57,834 nucleotides of DNA from Ignavibacteriales bacterium (GCA_016192345.1 JACPUH010000089.1:1-57834), one strand, 5' to 3'; positions 9,025-19,117 are shown, numbered from the stretch's first letter. Notes: generated by a model not told the origin, from the sequence alone. A program made the numbers and translations.

Positions 9025-10644
9025 ATGCGTCTCAGCGCATCTGTTGTACTATTTCTTGTTCTTATCGGTTCTTCCGCCGTTTCCCAACAAAGCCTGAACA
9101 TGGAAAATCTTGGCAACAAGAATGATTATGCCTTGACAGGACAGTACTCCGCGTGCTGGGGGTACGTCGCTCCCGATGGAAGGGAATATGCCTTGCTTGG
9201 ATGCCAGACCGGCACTTCCATTATTGATATCACCGACGCACCGACGCTCCGCGAGGTATCGTTCATTCCCGCTCCTCAATCGAACTGGCGTGAGATGAAG
9301 ACGTACAAACAGTACGCGTTCGTGGTGACCGAGAATGGGACCGGGTCGGGGGCAGGCATCCAGATTATCGATCTGACGAATCTCCCGACTTCGGCCACTC
9401 TTGCGAAGACGTTTGTATGGGCGGATACGATCAACTCTGTTCCAACCATGATTCCCCGTGTCCACTCCCTCAGCGTCAGCGGCAACTACTTGTACTTAAA
9501 TGGGGGCAACTATAACGGTATCCGTATTCTCGACGTGCGGGATCCTGCGAACCCGGTGAAAGCGGGAGTCTACGCGGGGCCGTATATTCATGACTCGCAC
9601 ATTCGCAACGACACTATTTTTGCTTCAGCCATTAATTCCAGTGGAGGGATCGATATCGTCGATGTCCGAAACAAGTCGAACCCGGCACGCATCAAGCTTC
9701 TTCAATATCCCGGGTCCGGAACCCATAATGCCTGGACCACCTGGGATCGGAAATACCTTGCCACGACCGATGAGGTGGGAACAACGACAAAGACTCTAAA
9801 AGTCTGGGATATCCGCGATCTCCAGAATCCGACCAAAGTTGCCGAGCTTGCCGTAGGGAGTGCTATTGTCCATAATGTCTTCATCAAGGGAACCCTGGCA
9901 TACGTTGCCTGGTACACCGCCGGGATCCGTGTGGTGGATTTATCGAATCCGGCAAGCCCTCAAATTGTGGGAGCGTATGACACATACCCGCTCAACGATA
10001 ATGCGGCCTATGCAGGGAACTGGGGCGCCGATCCGTACTTCCCTTCGGGAAAGGTCATCATCTCCGATATGCAGACCGGTCTGCACGTTGTCCGCTATAC
10101 GGGTGATAAAAGGGGGATCGTGAACGGCACCATCACGAATGGAACAACCGGAGCCGTCATCCCGGGCGCATTGCTTCATTTCAAAGATGCGGCAATTACG
10201 CGGTGGACCGGCTCCAACGGTCAGTACATTTTTGGCTATGCCCCGGGAACGTATTCGGCAGCGATCGAGGCCCCGGGCTTTCAACCGAAAGACGTGACGG
10301 TGACGGTCACCGAGGGGGCCACGACCACTGCGAACATCGTTCTTTCCCCGGTAGTCTCCGTAGAGGGAGAAGGGGTACCAACCATCTTTTCGCTCGATCA
10401 AAACTATCCCAACCCCTTTAACCCGGCAACGACCATCCGCTTCACGCTTCCGGAGGAGGAATTCGTCTCCCTGAAAATGATGAACATCCTCGGCCAGGAA
10501 ATTGCCATTCTGGTGGAAGGATTGCGGCCGGCAGGGGCACAGAGCGTCACGTTTGAGGCCCGCGATCTCCCTTCCGGGGTGTATCTCTACAGGCTCGCGG
10601 CCGGTGGTTTCTCTGCCATGAAGCGCATGATAGTTCTTAAGTAA
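9025..10644 (+). CDS. Choice-of-anchor-B (LVIVD) secreted protein with T9SS C-terminal domain
   Basis: The 539-residue product has a signal peptide, then an LVIVD/choice-of-anchor-B propeller (about 25-360, repeats such as GIRILDVRDPANPV and GIRVVDLSNPASPQ). A carboxypeptidase-regulatory-like beta-sandwich follows (about 365-440). Last is a type A T9SS sorting domain with QNYPNPFNPATTIRF and the ending SGVYLYRL...MKRMIVLK. It is thus predicted to cross the outer membrane by the type IX system and be surface-attached or released. A strong ribosome site (GGAGGGG) precedes ATG 9025. The next gene is a paralogue of the same architecture, so local duplication is likely. The ligand is unknown. Confidence 0.88.
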   Translation: MRLSASVVLFLVLIGSSAVSQQSLNMENLGNKNDYALTGQYSACWGYVAPDGREYALLGCQTGTSIIDITDAPTLREVSFIPAPQSNWREMKTYKQYAFVVTENGTGSGAGIQIIDLTNLPTSATLAKTFVWADTINSVPTMIPRVHSLSVSGNYLYLNGGNYNGIRILDVRDPANPVKAGVYAGPYIHDSHIRNDTIFASAINSSGGIDIVDVRNKSNPARIKLLQYPGSGTHNAWTTWDRKYLATTDEVGTTTKTLKVWDIRDLQNPTKVAELAVGSAIVHNVFIKGTLAYVAWYTAGIRVVDLSNPASPQIVGAYDTYPLNDNAAYAGNWGADPYFPSGKVIISDMQTGLHVVRYTGDKRGIVNGTITNGTTGAVIPGALLHFKDAAITRWTGSNGQYIFGYAPGTYSAAIEAPGFQPKDVTVTVTEGATTTANIVLSPVVSVEGEGVPTIFSLDQNYPNPFNPATTIRFTLPEEEFVSLKMMNILGQEIAILVEGLRPAGAQSVTFEARDLPSGVYLYRLAAGGFSAMKRMIVLK

Positions 10645-10655
10645 GGATGGGATCC

Positions 10656-12293
10656 ATGATGAAGCGCATGGGGGGTGTGGGCCAAAACCGGAGAGAGTTG
10701 TTGATCGTGCTCGTACTCCTTTTTGGCTTCATGGCGAATGCCCAGATAAGTCAGAACGTTCAACTCCTCGGAAATTACCAGGGACACCGCGACCTGAATA
10801 TCAATGGGACCTACTACTCGGGGGTGTGGGGATATTACGATGAGAACGGACGGGAGTACGGTATCCTGGGGGCGCTGAACGGAACGGCGATCGTTGACCT
10901 GAACTTTCTTCCCGACTCGCTCCATGAAGTCGCTTTTGTTCCCGGACCTCCGGCTTCTTACAGCTATCGCGAGTTCAAGACCTATCTTCACTATCTCTAT
11001 ATCGTATCGGAAGGGGGGGAGGGAGCCCAGATTGTCGACCTTTCCGGTTTGCCGAACTCGGTCCGGTTTGTTGGAAATTTTCAATTTGACGGTTATACGC
11101 GAACGCACAGCATCGGGGAAACGGACGGATATCTTTACTTGAACGGTGGGAACGCGACGGCGAATGGAGGGACGGCGATCGTCAGCGTCAGGAACCCGGA
11201 ACAGCCGCAAAAACTGGGCACCTTCTCCGGCCACTATGTGCACGACTCATACGCTTATGGTGACCGTTTTTACGCCGCCGGGATTTTCGGCCAGGGCCTG
11301 AGTGTCGTGAACGTGAGCGACAAACAGAACCCCTTTTTGATGAAAACCATCGAGTACTTCGGTGCAGGGACCCACAACGTCTGGACAACGGACGACGGGA
11401 AGTACGCTCTCACCACCGACGAGATCGGTTCCACGCCGAAAACTCTGAAGATTTGGGATGTCCATGATCTCGAGGTGGTCACGAAAGTCGGGGAATGGAA
11501 CCCGCGACCTGACGAAACCATCCACAACGTTTTCGTCAAGGGGAACTACGCCTACACAGCTTTCTATAAAGCAGGATTGCTTGTTGGCGATATTTCCGAT
11601 CCGGCAAACCCGACAACAGCCGGCTTTTACGACACCTATCCCGTGGTGAACTCGACGAGGTTTGATGGCGCGTGGGGAGCATATCCATATCTTCCCTCGG
11701 GCCGGATCCTCGTATCCGACATGCAAACCGGATTGTACGTTTTTCAGTTTGACCAGCAGAAGATCGGCAAGCTGGTGGGAACGATCACCGACGGCGCAAC
11801 GGGTCAACCGATCACGGGAGCCATCCTCCGGATCAAGGAAACCGGGCAGACACGATGGACGGGAACTGCGGGACAATACCTCTGGGGCTATGCCACCGGC
11901 ACATATTCGGTAACCGTTGAAAAAGAGGGATACGGCACGAAACAGATGGAAGCTCTCATCGGGCAGAATTCAACGACGACCGTGAATATCGTTCTCTCAA
12001 AAGCGACCTCGGTCGAAAACGGCCCGCCGACCGCATTTGCCCTGCACCAAAACTATCCGAACCCATTTAATCCCTCCACAACAATTCCCTTCGAGCTTCC
12101 TCGTGCGACGCATGTGACTCTCACAATCCATGACCTCTTTGGCCGGGAGGTTGCCCGGTTGGTGGAGGGAGAGGTTTCCGGGGGAAGACATTCAGTCCCA
12201 TGGTCGCCGGGTTCATCCCCCTCCAATGTCTATTATTACTCATTGAAGACCTCCGAACGCACGATGACGAAACGGATGATTCTTGTCAAGTGA
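10656..12293 (+). CDS. Choice-of-anchor-B (LVIVD) secreted protein with T9SS C-terminal domain, tandem paralogue
   Basis: The product has the same domain order as the preceding gene: signal peptide, LVIVD propeller (AIVSVRNPEQPQ, GLLVGDISDPANP), carboxypeptidase-regulatory-like domain (KLVGTITDGATGQPITGAIL) and T9SS tail (QNYPNPFNPSTTIPFELP). Shared phrases such as THNVWTT and LPSGRILVSDMQTGLYV show that the two are paralogues. I place the start at ATG 10656, eight bases after AAGGA; ATG 10647 and ATG 10659 are also possible. It lies only 11 bp after the previous stop, so the pair is likely co-transcribed. The role is unknown beyond secretion and probable surface display. Confidence 0.87.
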   Translation: MMKRMGGVGQNRRELLIVLVLLFGFMANAQISQNVQLLGNYQGHRDLNINGTYYSGVWGYYDENGREYGILGALNGTAIVDLNFLPDSLHEVAFVPGPPASYSYREFKTYLHYLYIVSEGGEGAQIVDLSGLPNSVRFVGNFQFDGYTRTHSIGETDGYLYLNGGNATANGGTAIVSVRNPEQPQKLGTFSGHYVHDSYAYGDRFYAAGIFGQGLSVVNVSDKQNPFLMKTIEYFGAGTHNVWTTDDGKYALTTDEIGSTPKTLKIWDVHDLEVVTKVGEWNPRPDETIHNVFVKGNYAYTAFYKAGLLVGDISDPANPTTAGFYDTYPVVNSTRFDGAWGAYPYLPSGRILVSDMQTGLYVFQFDQQKIGKLVGTITDGATGQPITGAILRIKETGQTRWTGTAGQYLWGYATGTYSVTVEKEGYGTKQMEALIGQNSTTTVNIVLSKATSVENGPPTAFALHQNYPNPFNPSTTIPFELPRATHVTLTIHDLFGREVARLVEGEVSGGRHSVPWSPGSSPSNVYYYSLKTSERTMTKRMILVK

Positions 12294-12303
12294 ACATCCT
12301 CCC

Positions 12304-14424
12304 ATGAACTCCGGTGCTGTTGCACGCTTTCCCCTCATTCTCGCTGGACTCTTCGTCCCCCTTCTTCTCCTTGCCCAACCGTTTCGTCAGGATCTCGGTG
12401 TCGATCGAGTCGTCAGGGATGGGGCCCCCCTTACCAATTCGTTCACCGGCGGCATCGACAGTCCGGTGTTTCAATGTGCCGATATCGACGGAGATGGAAG
12501 GAGGGATCTTTTTCTTCTCGACAAAGATCGTCGGCTGATCCTCTATCGCAACACAAGCACCACGTCGTCTCCACAATTCGAACTCACCTCGTTCCATTTT
12601 CAGAATTTAAACGTCGGTCTCTGGTTCCGCTTCGTCGATATTGATGGAGATGGGGACCAGGACCTCTTCTGCAACGGACCCAATGCGACGGTCAGTTTCC
12701 ACCGGAACACCGGCACGGCAAGCGATCCTCACTATGTCCTTGAACTCGAGACGGTCAAAGATCAGAATGGCGCCGTGATCCTCAGTGAGGAGATCAGCGT
12801 TCCGGCCTTCGCCGATTTGGATGGGGATGGAGATTTCGATTTCTTTTCAGGGAACTCGGTCGGTTCGATTTGGTACTATGAGAATGTTGGGACGGTCTCG
12901 ATGTTTAATTTCCGATTTGTAACCGACCGGTATCAGAGCATTACTATCATCGGTGTGGGGGGAAGCGCGGCACCCTCGGAAGCAGGATCGAGGAAGGAAA
13001 ATCTGCCGGCAGGTGTGACGGGGGAAAGGTTGCACGGCGCGATGGCCCTGGCGTTTGGCGACATCGATAGAGATGGGGATCAGGATCTTGCCTGGGGAGA
13101 TTTCTTCAACAAGAGTCTCTACTTCCTGAGGAACACGGGGACGCCGGTCAACCCGCAATTGGTCCTCTCCGATTCGACATGGCCGAAGGAGACCCCGGTG
13201 CTGACCGACGGCTTCAACATGCCGCAGCTGGCCGATCTGAACAATGACGGAAAGCTTGATCTGCTGGTTGGGGTTCTCTCTCAGGGCTACTCCCTGGACA
13301 ACTTCATGTACTATCGCAATGACGGAACAGAGCAGAGTCATCATTTTGTTCTGGAGCCAAGGAACCTGATCCCGACCCTTGATGTCGGCTCCGCAAGCTC
13401 TCCGAACTTTGCAGATGTCGACGGAGATGGCGATCTCGATTTGGTCCTCGGAAGTGAGGATGGGAAGCTCGCACTCTTCGAGCGAACGGGGATTGGTGCA
13501 TCGGCCTCCTTCCGGCGTTCAACAGACAGGTTTGTGGACCTGCCAGGGTTGTTCAATGTCAGTCCGGCGTTCGGCGATCTGGATGGAGACGGCAAACTTG
13601 ATCTTTTGCTCGGAGATGCCAACGGAAGGCTGAGGCTGTACCGGGGAGCGACAAATTTTGCAGAGGATACGGCGTTCTCCCTTCGCGCGACTTCCTTCGG
13701 TCAGAACGCGGCGCCTGCGCTTGTCGATATCGATAATTACGGGACTCTCGACCTGTTTGTCGGAACGGGGGGAGGGAGGATCCAGTACTTTCACAATACC
13801 GGAACCGCCGCGAACCCTGTTTTCGAGTTGCAAACTGCGTTCTTTGATTCCATCGATGTGGGAGACGACGCCAAACCGGCTTTTTCCGATCTTGACAATG
13901 ATGGGGATCCGGACCTGGTGGTCGGTGCGAGGGATGGCTCGATCAACTACTGGCGTAACGATGGGACGGCGTTGCCATTCTCTTTCGTTTTTGTAAAGGA
14001 TTTCTTTTTAGAGATCAACGCGAGGGCGCGGGCGGCCCCCGCCTTCGCGGATATCGATGGGGATGGTGATCTCGATTTATTCCTTGGAAATATAAAAGGA
14101 GGGTTGTATTTTCATTGTAACGATCGCGTGGTTCTCAGCACTGGCCGGACTGAGCAGCCCTCCTCATTCGAGTTGAGGCAGAATTACCCGAACCCGTTCA
14201 ACCCGGTGACGCTGATCGAGTTCTGGCTGACGAAGGAAGAGAGTGTCAGCCTGGTTGTGTATGACCTCCTGGGCCGCGAAGTTACCACGCTGGTGAACGA
14301 ACGGAAACTCCCGGGCCTGAATCGAGCTTCCTGGGATGCTAGGGGAGTGAGAAGCGGCGTTTATTTCTGCAAGCTCCGCGTGGGGGAAACAGTCGATACA
14401 AAGAAAATGATACTTCTGCGGTGA
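12304..14424 (+). CDS. FG-GAP/VCBS repeat secreted protein with T9SS C-terminal domain
   Basis: The 706-residue product has a signal peptide and about ten calcium-binding-like repeats of the D-x-D-x-D-G-x-x-D-L type (for example DIDGDGRRDLFLLD, DLDGDGDFDFFSGN, DVDGDGDLDLVLGS, DLDGDGKLDLLLGD). These are expected to form an integrin-like beta-propeller. The C-terminus is a T9SS domain with QNYPNPFNPVTLIEFWL and a terminal KKMILLR. One repeat, DIDNYGTLDLFVGT, has lost the middle Asp/Gly. The ATG is 10 bp after the previous stop, so it continues the same transcription unit. It is probably an adhesin or surface binding protein; no catalytic domain is visible. Confidence 0.88.
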   Translation: MNSGAVARFPLILAGLFVPLLLLAQPFRQDLGVDRVVRDGAPLTNSFTGGIDSPVFQCADIDGDGRRDLFLLDKDRRLILYRNTSTTSSPQFELTSFHFQNLNVGLWFRFVDIDGDGDQDLFCNGPNATVSFHRNTGTASDPHYVLELETVKDQNGAVILSEEISVPAFADLDGDGDFDFFSGNSVGSIWYYENVGTVSMFNFRFVTDRYQSITIIGVGGSAAPSEAGSRKENLPAGVTGERLHGAMALAFGDIDRDGDQDLAWGDFFNKSLYFLRNTGTPVNPQLVLSDSTWPKETPVLTDGFNMPQLADLNNDGKLDLLVGVLSQGYSLDNFMYYRNDGTEQSHHFVLEPRNLIPTLDVGSASSPNFADVDGDGDLDLVLGSEDGKLALFERTGIGASASFRRSTDRFVDLPGLFNVSPAFGDLDGDGKLDLLLGDANGRLRLYRGATNFAEDTAFSLRATSFGQNAAPALVDIDNYGTLDLFVGTGGGRIQYFHNTGTAANPVFELQTAFFDSIDVGDDAKPAFSDLDNDGDPDLVVGARDGSINYWRNDGTALPFSFVFVKDFFLEINARARAAPAFADIDGDGDLDLFLGNIKGGLYFHCNDRVVLSTGRTEQPSSFELRQNYPNPFNPVTLIEFWLTKEESVSLVVYDLLGREVTTLVNERKLPGLNRASWDARGVRSGVYFCKLRVGETVDTKKMILLR

Positions 14425-14528
14425 TTGCACCTGTCCACCAACCGAAGAGGGAACGATTTTTCCTCTTGCGGGACACGCCGGGGCCCTGGAGCGAAATCCA
14501 GTGCAGGGGAGGGAGAAGGGGATGTGTC

Positions 14529-17282
14529 ATGGTTCGAACGATTTCTTGGCTGAGCGGGCCGATGGTTTCAACGGCTCACGCCGTGTTGATGCGTTTCGTC
14601 GGGGTCGTCGTCGTTGTGTTCCTCACTTTTTGTTCTGTGCCGGGGCAGGGGAAGGTGTACCTGGTCCTCGGCTCCGATACGGCGATCTGGGAGTCGATGG
14701 ATGTCGCACGATACCAGAGCACGTATAAACCCGATCTTTATACCGACCCGTCCCGGAACGGTTTTCGGGTCATGGACGCGGCCTTCCGAACGAAGCTGGT
14801 CGATTCCTACGGCCGGCCGATGAAGCTCACCTGGTGGATGATGGCGGGGAATATTTTTCGATACGCGACGAACAAGAACGTCCCCATCCCCAATATCATG
14901 ACCCTGTACCTCATGCAACAATATCATGGGGAGTCGCTCCGTCGCTACGGCGACGAACTGACCCTTCATTATCACACCTTCACATGGACCGATTACAACA
15001 ACGATGGGATGTATTACTGGAACCAGGCCCGGAGCTTTGAAGAATGCAGGAGCGATTTCGATTACACGCTGGCCCAGTTCCTAATCGAGGAGAATGTCTA
15101 CCCCGTATCGTTCCGGAGCGGCTGGCACGCGATGGACAACGGCTGGCAGCGATACCTCGACGAACTCCTTCCGTACAGCATGCATAACGACTGGCCCTCG
15201 AAGCGAACCGACCCCACCGAGCCGATCGACAATGAGTTCGACTGGTCTCTTTCACCGAGTACGTGGGTCCCCTTTCATCCTTCTCTGGAAGATTTCCGTG
15301 TTCCGGGCAACGCACGCGGATGGAACCTGCGGTCCAAGCATATCGGTTCCGTCAATACCGCGTTGATGGACACGCTCTTTGCGCGCGCCCAACGCGGGAT
15401 CGATCAGGTTGCGTGTCTCTGGGGCCATCTGCCGGAGACGGATTTTCTCGATAACCTGAAGAAGATCGACAGCCTGGCGCACCGGTCCGAGGCAAAATAT
15501 GCCGGTGTTAAATTTCGCTATGACACGGCCATCGAAGCCATGCAACGTTGGATCGGATCGAGTGATACCACTGCTCCGCAACTGACCGTCACGGAAGATC
15601 GTCAGGGTGATATGATCTCCTTCACCATCCAGTCCGATGAACCGATCTTCCAGAAACAACCCTTCGTTGCCGTCAAAGACCGGTATGAACGATACACGCT
15701 GATGCACAGCACGCCGATCGGTTCGAATACATGGCGGACCGATCCGTTCCTGGAGAGCCTGCTGGCGAAGGTGAGCGTCGCGGCGACGGATACCATGGGA
15801 AATCTCGCGAAGCGCAGTGTCCGCTTTTTGCCGGACGATATTTACATGGACAACAGACATTCGGGGTACAGCGAGCCGGCCGGATCGTGGTCGGCGATCA
15901 CGACTACAACATGGGGCGTCGATTCACGGACCGCGACATTGTCGGAGGGGACTGTCATCAAAGCGCGATGGACGCCTCCGCTGGAGGAGGCCGGACGATA
16001 CCGGATCCTGGCCCAGGTTCCGGTCCTTTCAAACCCCGCCGCATCGGTCCGTTTCATGATCTATTCGGGAGGGATGCCGGTCGATTCCGTCCTCTTCAGC
16101 ACGCCGTTGCCCGGCAGCGAATGGATTTCGCTCGGGGCTCCGCAGCTTGTACCCGGAGCCGGGACGTACGTGGAGTTCGTGGCCGACGGCACTTCGCAGG
16201 GCGGAAAACGGGTGGGCGTTGATGTCGTGCGGTTCTCGCCCTTGGTGCGGGATCGCCAGTTGGTTGTTCAGCAAAGCTTTGTGAATTTCGGGCCGGTGTC
16301 GAAGGAAGATACGGCCGTGACGGTTCTCACGGTGACGAACGGTGGAGTGAACGATCTTCGGATAACGGGGATCTCGTCGCCTGTTGCCGCTTTCTCCTCC
16401 ACGGCCCAATTCCCGATCGTGCTTGCGGGAGGGGGATCCGCCAGTGTCCCGTTGAGATTGATCGGCGTGAGCGTCGGTGCGTTATCCGACTCGATTTTTA
16501 TTACGAGCGACGACCCCGTAGTCCCATCGTATGCTCTCCCGTTCGCGGCGGACGTTCAGAACTACTTCCAGGTGGTCGATAACGGGGATGCCGGATCCTA
16601 TCAGGAATCCGGGGCTTGGAACACCAGCGTTGCACAAGCGTACGGCCCGAGCAGCCGGTATGTCAGCGTATCATCCACCGGCGGAGCATTTGCGACCTAC
16701 TCATTCACCGTCAAACGATCGGGTTCCTACGATCTGATGTACATCGTTCCAACGACGGTTAACAGTGCCACGAAGGCTCTCTATGTTATTCGGATCGGGG
16801 CGCAAGTGCCGGACTCGTTGACTGTCGACCAGAATGTCGGCAGTGGAGCATGGGTGGTGTTGAAGAGATATTCCTGCATCGCAGGAGACCCGATGACGGT
16901 CCGGGTGATTGACACGGGGAAGAACCCTTCCGGTGTTGTCCTTCGTGCCGACGCGATGAAGATAGCGATGGCCGGGGGGACGACGGCGGTCGGGCCCTCG
17001 GATCAGCAAGGCAGTCCGCACGAATACCTCTTGCGGCAAAACTACCCGAACCCGTTCAACCCGGCGACCGTGATCGAGTTCGGTGTCCGGGACGAGGGAC
17101 TGGTGACGCTACGGGTGTTCGACCTCCTCGGGCGTGTGGTGGCGACGGTGTTGGATGCGGTGAGGTCACCGGGACTTCATCGGCTGCAGTGGGATGCCGG
17201 CGGGTTGCCAAGCGGGGTTTATTATTACCAGCTCAGGGCCGGAGCATTTGTTGAGACTAAAAAAATGTTGTTGATGCGATAA
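14529..17282 (+). CDS. Large secreted mosaic protein: deacetylase-like barrel, golvesin-like domains, T9SS tail
   Basis: The 917-residue product starts at ATG 14529 after the purine-rich GGGAGAAGGGG. After a signal peptide, residues about 45-370 resemble a NodB/polysaccharide-deacetylase-type barrel (LTLHYHTFTWTDYNNDG, SFRSGWHAMDNGW); this is a fold-level guess from the histidine pattern. Next comes a golvesin-C-like beta-sandwich (YMDNRHSGYSEPAGSW, about 440-575), an ASH/HYDIN-like immunoglobulin domain (about 580-675), a second golvesin-like domain (FQVVDNGDAGSYQESGAW) and a T9SS tail (QNYPNPFNPATVIEFGV). It is predicted to act on or bind extracellular polysaccharide. Gene order and the sorting tail link it to its neighbours. 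Confidence 0.7.
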   Translation: MVRTISWLSGPMVSTAHAVLMRFVGVVVVVFLTFCSVPGQGKVYLVLGSDTAIWESMDVARYQSTYKPDLYTDPSRNGFRVMDAAFRTKLVDSYGRPMKLTWWMMAGNIFRYATNKNVPIPNIMTLYLMQQYHGESLRRYGDELTLHYHTFTWTDYNNDGMYYWNQARSFEECRSDFDYTLAQFLIEENVYPVSFRSGWHAMDNGWQRYLDELLPYSMHNDWPSKRTDPTEPIDNEFDWSLSPSTWVPFHPSLEDFRVPGNARGWNLRSKHIGSVNTALMDTLFARAQRGIDQVACLWGHLPETDFLDNLKKIDSLAHRSEAKYAGVKFRYDTAIEAMQRWIGSSDTTAPQLTVTEDRQGDMISFTIQSDEPIFQKQPFVAVKDRYERYTLMHSTPIGSNTWRTDPFLESLLAKVSVAATDTMGNLAKRSVRFLPDDIYMDNRHSGYSEPAGSWSAITTTTWGVDSRTATLSEGTVIKARWTPPLEEAGRYRILAQVPVLSNPAASVRFMIYSGGMPVDSVLFSTPLPGSEWISLGAPQLVPGAGTYVEFVADGTSQGGKRVGVDVVRFSPLVRDRQLVVQQSFVNFGPVSKEDTAVTVLTVTNGGVNDLRITGISSPVAAFSSTAQFPIVLAGGGSASVPLRLIGVSVGALSDSIFITSDDPVVPSYALPFAADVQNYFQVVDNGDAGSYQESGAWNTSVAQAYGPSSRYVSVSSTGGAFATYSFTVKRSGSYDLMYIVPTTVNSATKALYVIRIGAQVPDSLTVDQNVGSGAWVVLKRYSCIAGDPMTVRVIDTGKNPSGVVLRADAMKIAMAGGTTAVGPSDQQGSPHEYLLRQNYPNPFNPATVIEFGVRDEGLVTLRVFDLLGRVVATVLDAVRSPGLHRLQWDAGGLPSGVYYYQLRAGAFVETKKMLLMR

Positions 17283-17315
17283 GATCAGAAACGAACTTCT
17301 CATTAAGGGTAACGA

Positions 17316-19103
17316 ATGAAGCCTTGTATTCGAGTGTTGTTGGTGGCAGGTATCTTCCTTTCCCAGCAGGTGTTCTCCCAGGTTCCTCCAAAGCGTGAGT
17401 TCCGCGCGGCGTGGATCGCGACGGTGTTAAATCTCGATTGGCCCTCCACGCAGGGAGGCGATCCTCAGGCTCAACGCAATCAGCTCATTACAATATTGGA
17501 CGGTCTCAAGGCCGTCGGCATCAACGCCGTGGTTTTTCAGGTTCGGTCGGAGTGCGATGCGATGTATCCGTCAGACATCGAGCCATGGTCATACTGGTTA
17601 ACAGGAAAGCAAGGGAGTGCTCCAATACTTCCCTTTGACCCTTTACAGTTTGCTCTCCAAGAGGCGCACGCACGGGGGATGGAGTTGCATGCATGGTTTA
17701 ATCCGTACCGTGTTGAGAGATCAGCCGGTAACTATCCACTCGCCCCCAACAATGTCGGTGTCGTACATCCGGACTGGGTGATTCAAATGGGGACCTATCG
17801 TTTTCTGAACCCCGGTCTCCGCTCCGTCCGAGACCATACTGCCAGGGTTATTTCAGATGTCGTGCGGCGATACGATGTTGACGGTGCACACATGGATGAT
17901 TATTTCTATGAAGCCGGGATCAGTACGCAGGATACGGCCACGTTTAGCGCCGATCCCAGAGGGTTTACAAATATCGGTGATTGGCGACGCGACAATGTGA
18001 ACCTCCTGATCAAACAGGTCTATGACAGCATTCTGACGATCCGACAAAGGGTGAAGTGGGGAATAAGCCCCCGGGGAATCTGGAGGAATGGAGTTCCAGC
18101 GGGGATCATCGGCTCGGATAATTACAGTGTCATCTATTGTGACGCCACAGCATGGTTGAACGGGCAGTACATCGACTACATCGCCCCGCAACTGTACTGG
18201 CCCTTCGGTGGTAATCAGGATTATGCCAAGCTCATGCCCTGGTGGTCGTCGGTGAAGAACGGGAGGCATCTTTATGTGGGTCATGCACCCTATCGGATCG
18301 CCACGTCGCAGGGAGATTGGGGGCCTTCGGAACTTCCCAATCAGATTCGGCTGAACAGGATCAATTCCCAGGCACAAGGAAGCATTCAATTTAGGGCAAG
18401 ATTTGGAGTTCTCGATAACCTGAAAGGATTTTCCGACTCGCTCAAGACCGATCTTTACCGATACCCGGCCCTGCGGCCTCTCATGGCGTGGAAAGAAACA
18501 ACCCCCCCCAATGCGCCGACCGGGCTGACCATCGCCAAACTGAGCTCCTCCGCAGTCATCAGTTGGACGGCTCCGATGGTTGCATCGGACGGAGAACTTG
18601 CTTCCCAGTACGCCGTCTACCGGTCCAGCACTCTCCCGATCAATTTTAACGATCCGCGGAACATCCTCGCGGTGCAATCGAACACGAGCTACGTCGACCA
18701 GCCGCTCCCTTCGCAGGGGATCACGTACTATTACGCGGTCACCGGACTGGATCGCCTGCACAACGAAAGCCCTTCCAGCAACATTATGGGAGTGACTTCG
18801 AACGGAGTTGTCGGCGTCGAGGCGGAACGAAGCGTCATCGCGTCGTATCGGCTCCATCAGAACTTCCCGAACCCGTTCAATCCGGCAACCGTGATCAGGT
18901 TCCAGCTTCCGGAGGAACAGCGGGTGACGATCCGGGTGTACGACATCCTGGGCCGCGAAGTGCGGATGCTGGTCGATGGGATGAGGGGAGCGGGGGAGCA
19001 CCAGGTGCTGTTCGATGCGACGGGATTACCCACCGGCGTTTATATCTACCGCCTGGTGGCGGGGGAATTCGTCGGGAGCCGGAAGATGCAGCTTGTGCGA
19101 TAA
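17316..19103 (+). CDS. GH10-like (DUF187/YngK-type) glycosyl hydrolase with T9SS C-terminal domain
   Basis: The 595-residue product has a signal peptide and a family-10-like glycosyl hydrolase barrel at about 27-390. Characteristic segments are REFRAAWIATVLNLDWPS, GINAVVFQVR, ELHAWFNPYR, GAHMDDYFYE and KWGISPRGIWRNG. A fibronectin type III domain follows (about 395-490, PNAPTGLTI to TYYYAVTGLD). The tail is a T9SS sorting domain (QNFPNPFNPATVIRFQL). This family includes enzymes acting on peptidoglycan-derived or other glycans, but the substrate cannot be read from sequence. It is the last of five T9SS cargo genes and is followed by a strong hairpin. Confidence 0.87.
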   Translation: MKPCIRVLLVAGIFLSQQVFSQVPPKREFRAAWIATVLNLDWPSTQGGDPQAQRNQLITILDGLKAVGINAVVFQVRSECDAMYPSDIEPWSYWLTGKQGSAPILPFDPLQFALQEAHARGMELHAWFNPYRVERSAGNYPLAPNNVGVVHPDWVIQMGTYRFLNPGLRSVRDHTARVISDVVRRYDVDGAHMDDYFYEAGISTQDTATFSADPRGFTNIGDWRRDNVNLLIKQVYDSILTIRQRVKWGISPRGIWRNGVPAGIIGSDNYSVIYCDATAWLNGQYIDYIAPQLYWPFGGNQDYAKLMPWWSSVKNGRHLYVGHAPYRIATSQGDWGPSELPNQIRLNRINSQAQGSIQFRARFGVLDNLKGFSDSLKTDLYRYPALRPLMAWKETTPPNAPTGLTIAKLSSSAVISWTAPMVASDGELASQYAVYRSSTLPINFNDPRNILAVQSNTSYVDQPLPSQGITYYYAVTGLDRLHNESPSSNIMGVTSNGVVGVEAERSVIASYRLHQNFPNPFNPATVIRFQLPEEQRVTIRVYDILGREVRMLVDGMRGAGEHQVLFDATGLPTGVYIYRLVAGEFVGSRKMQLVR

Positions 19104-19117
19104 AAGGTTGACAGGTT

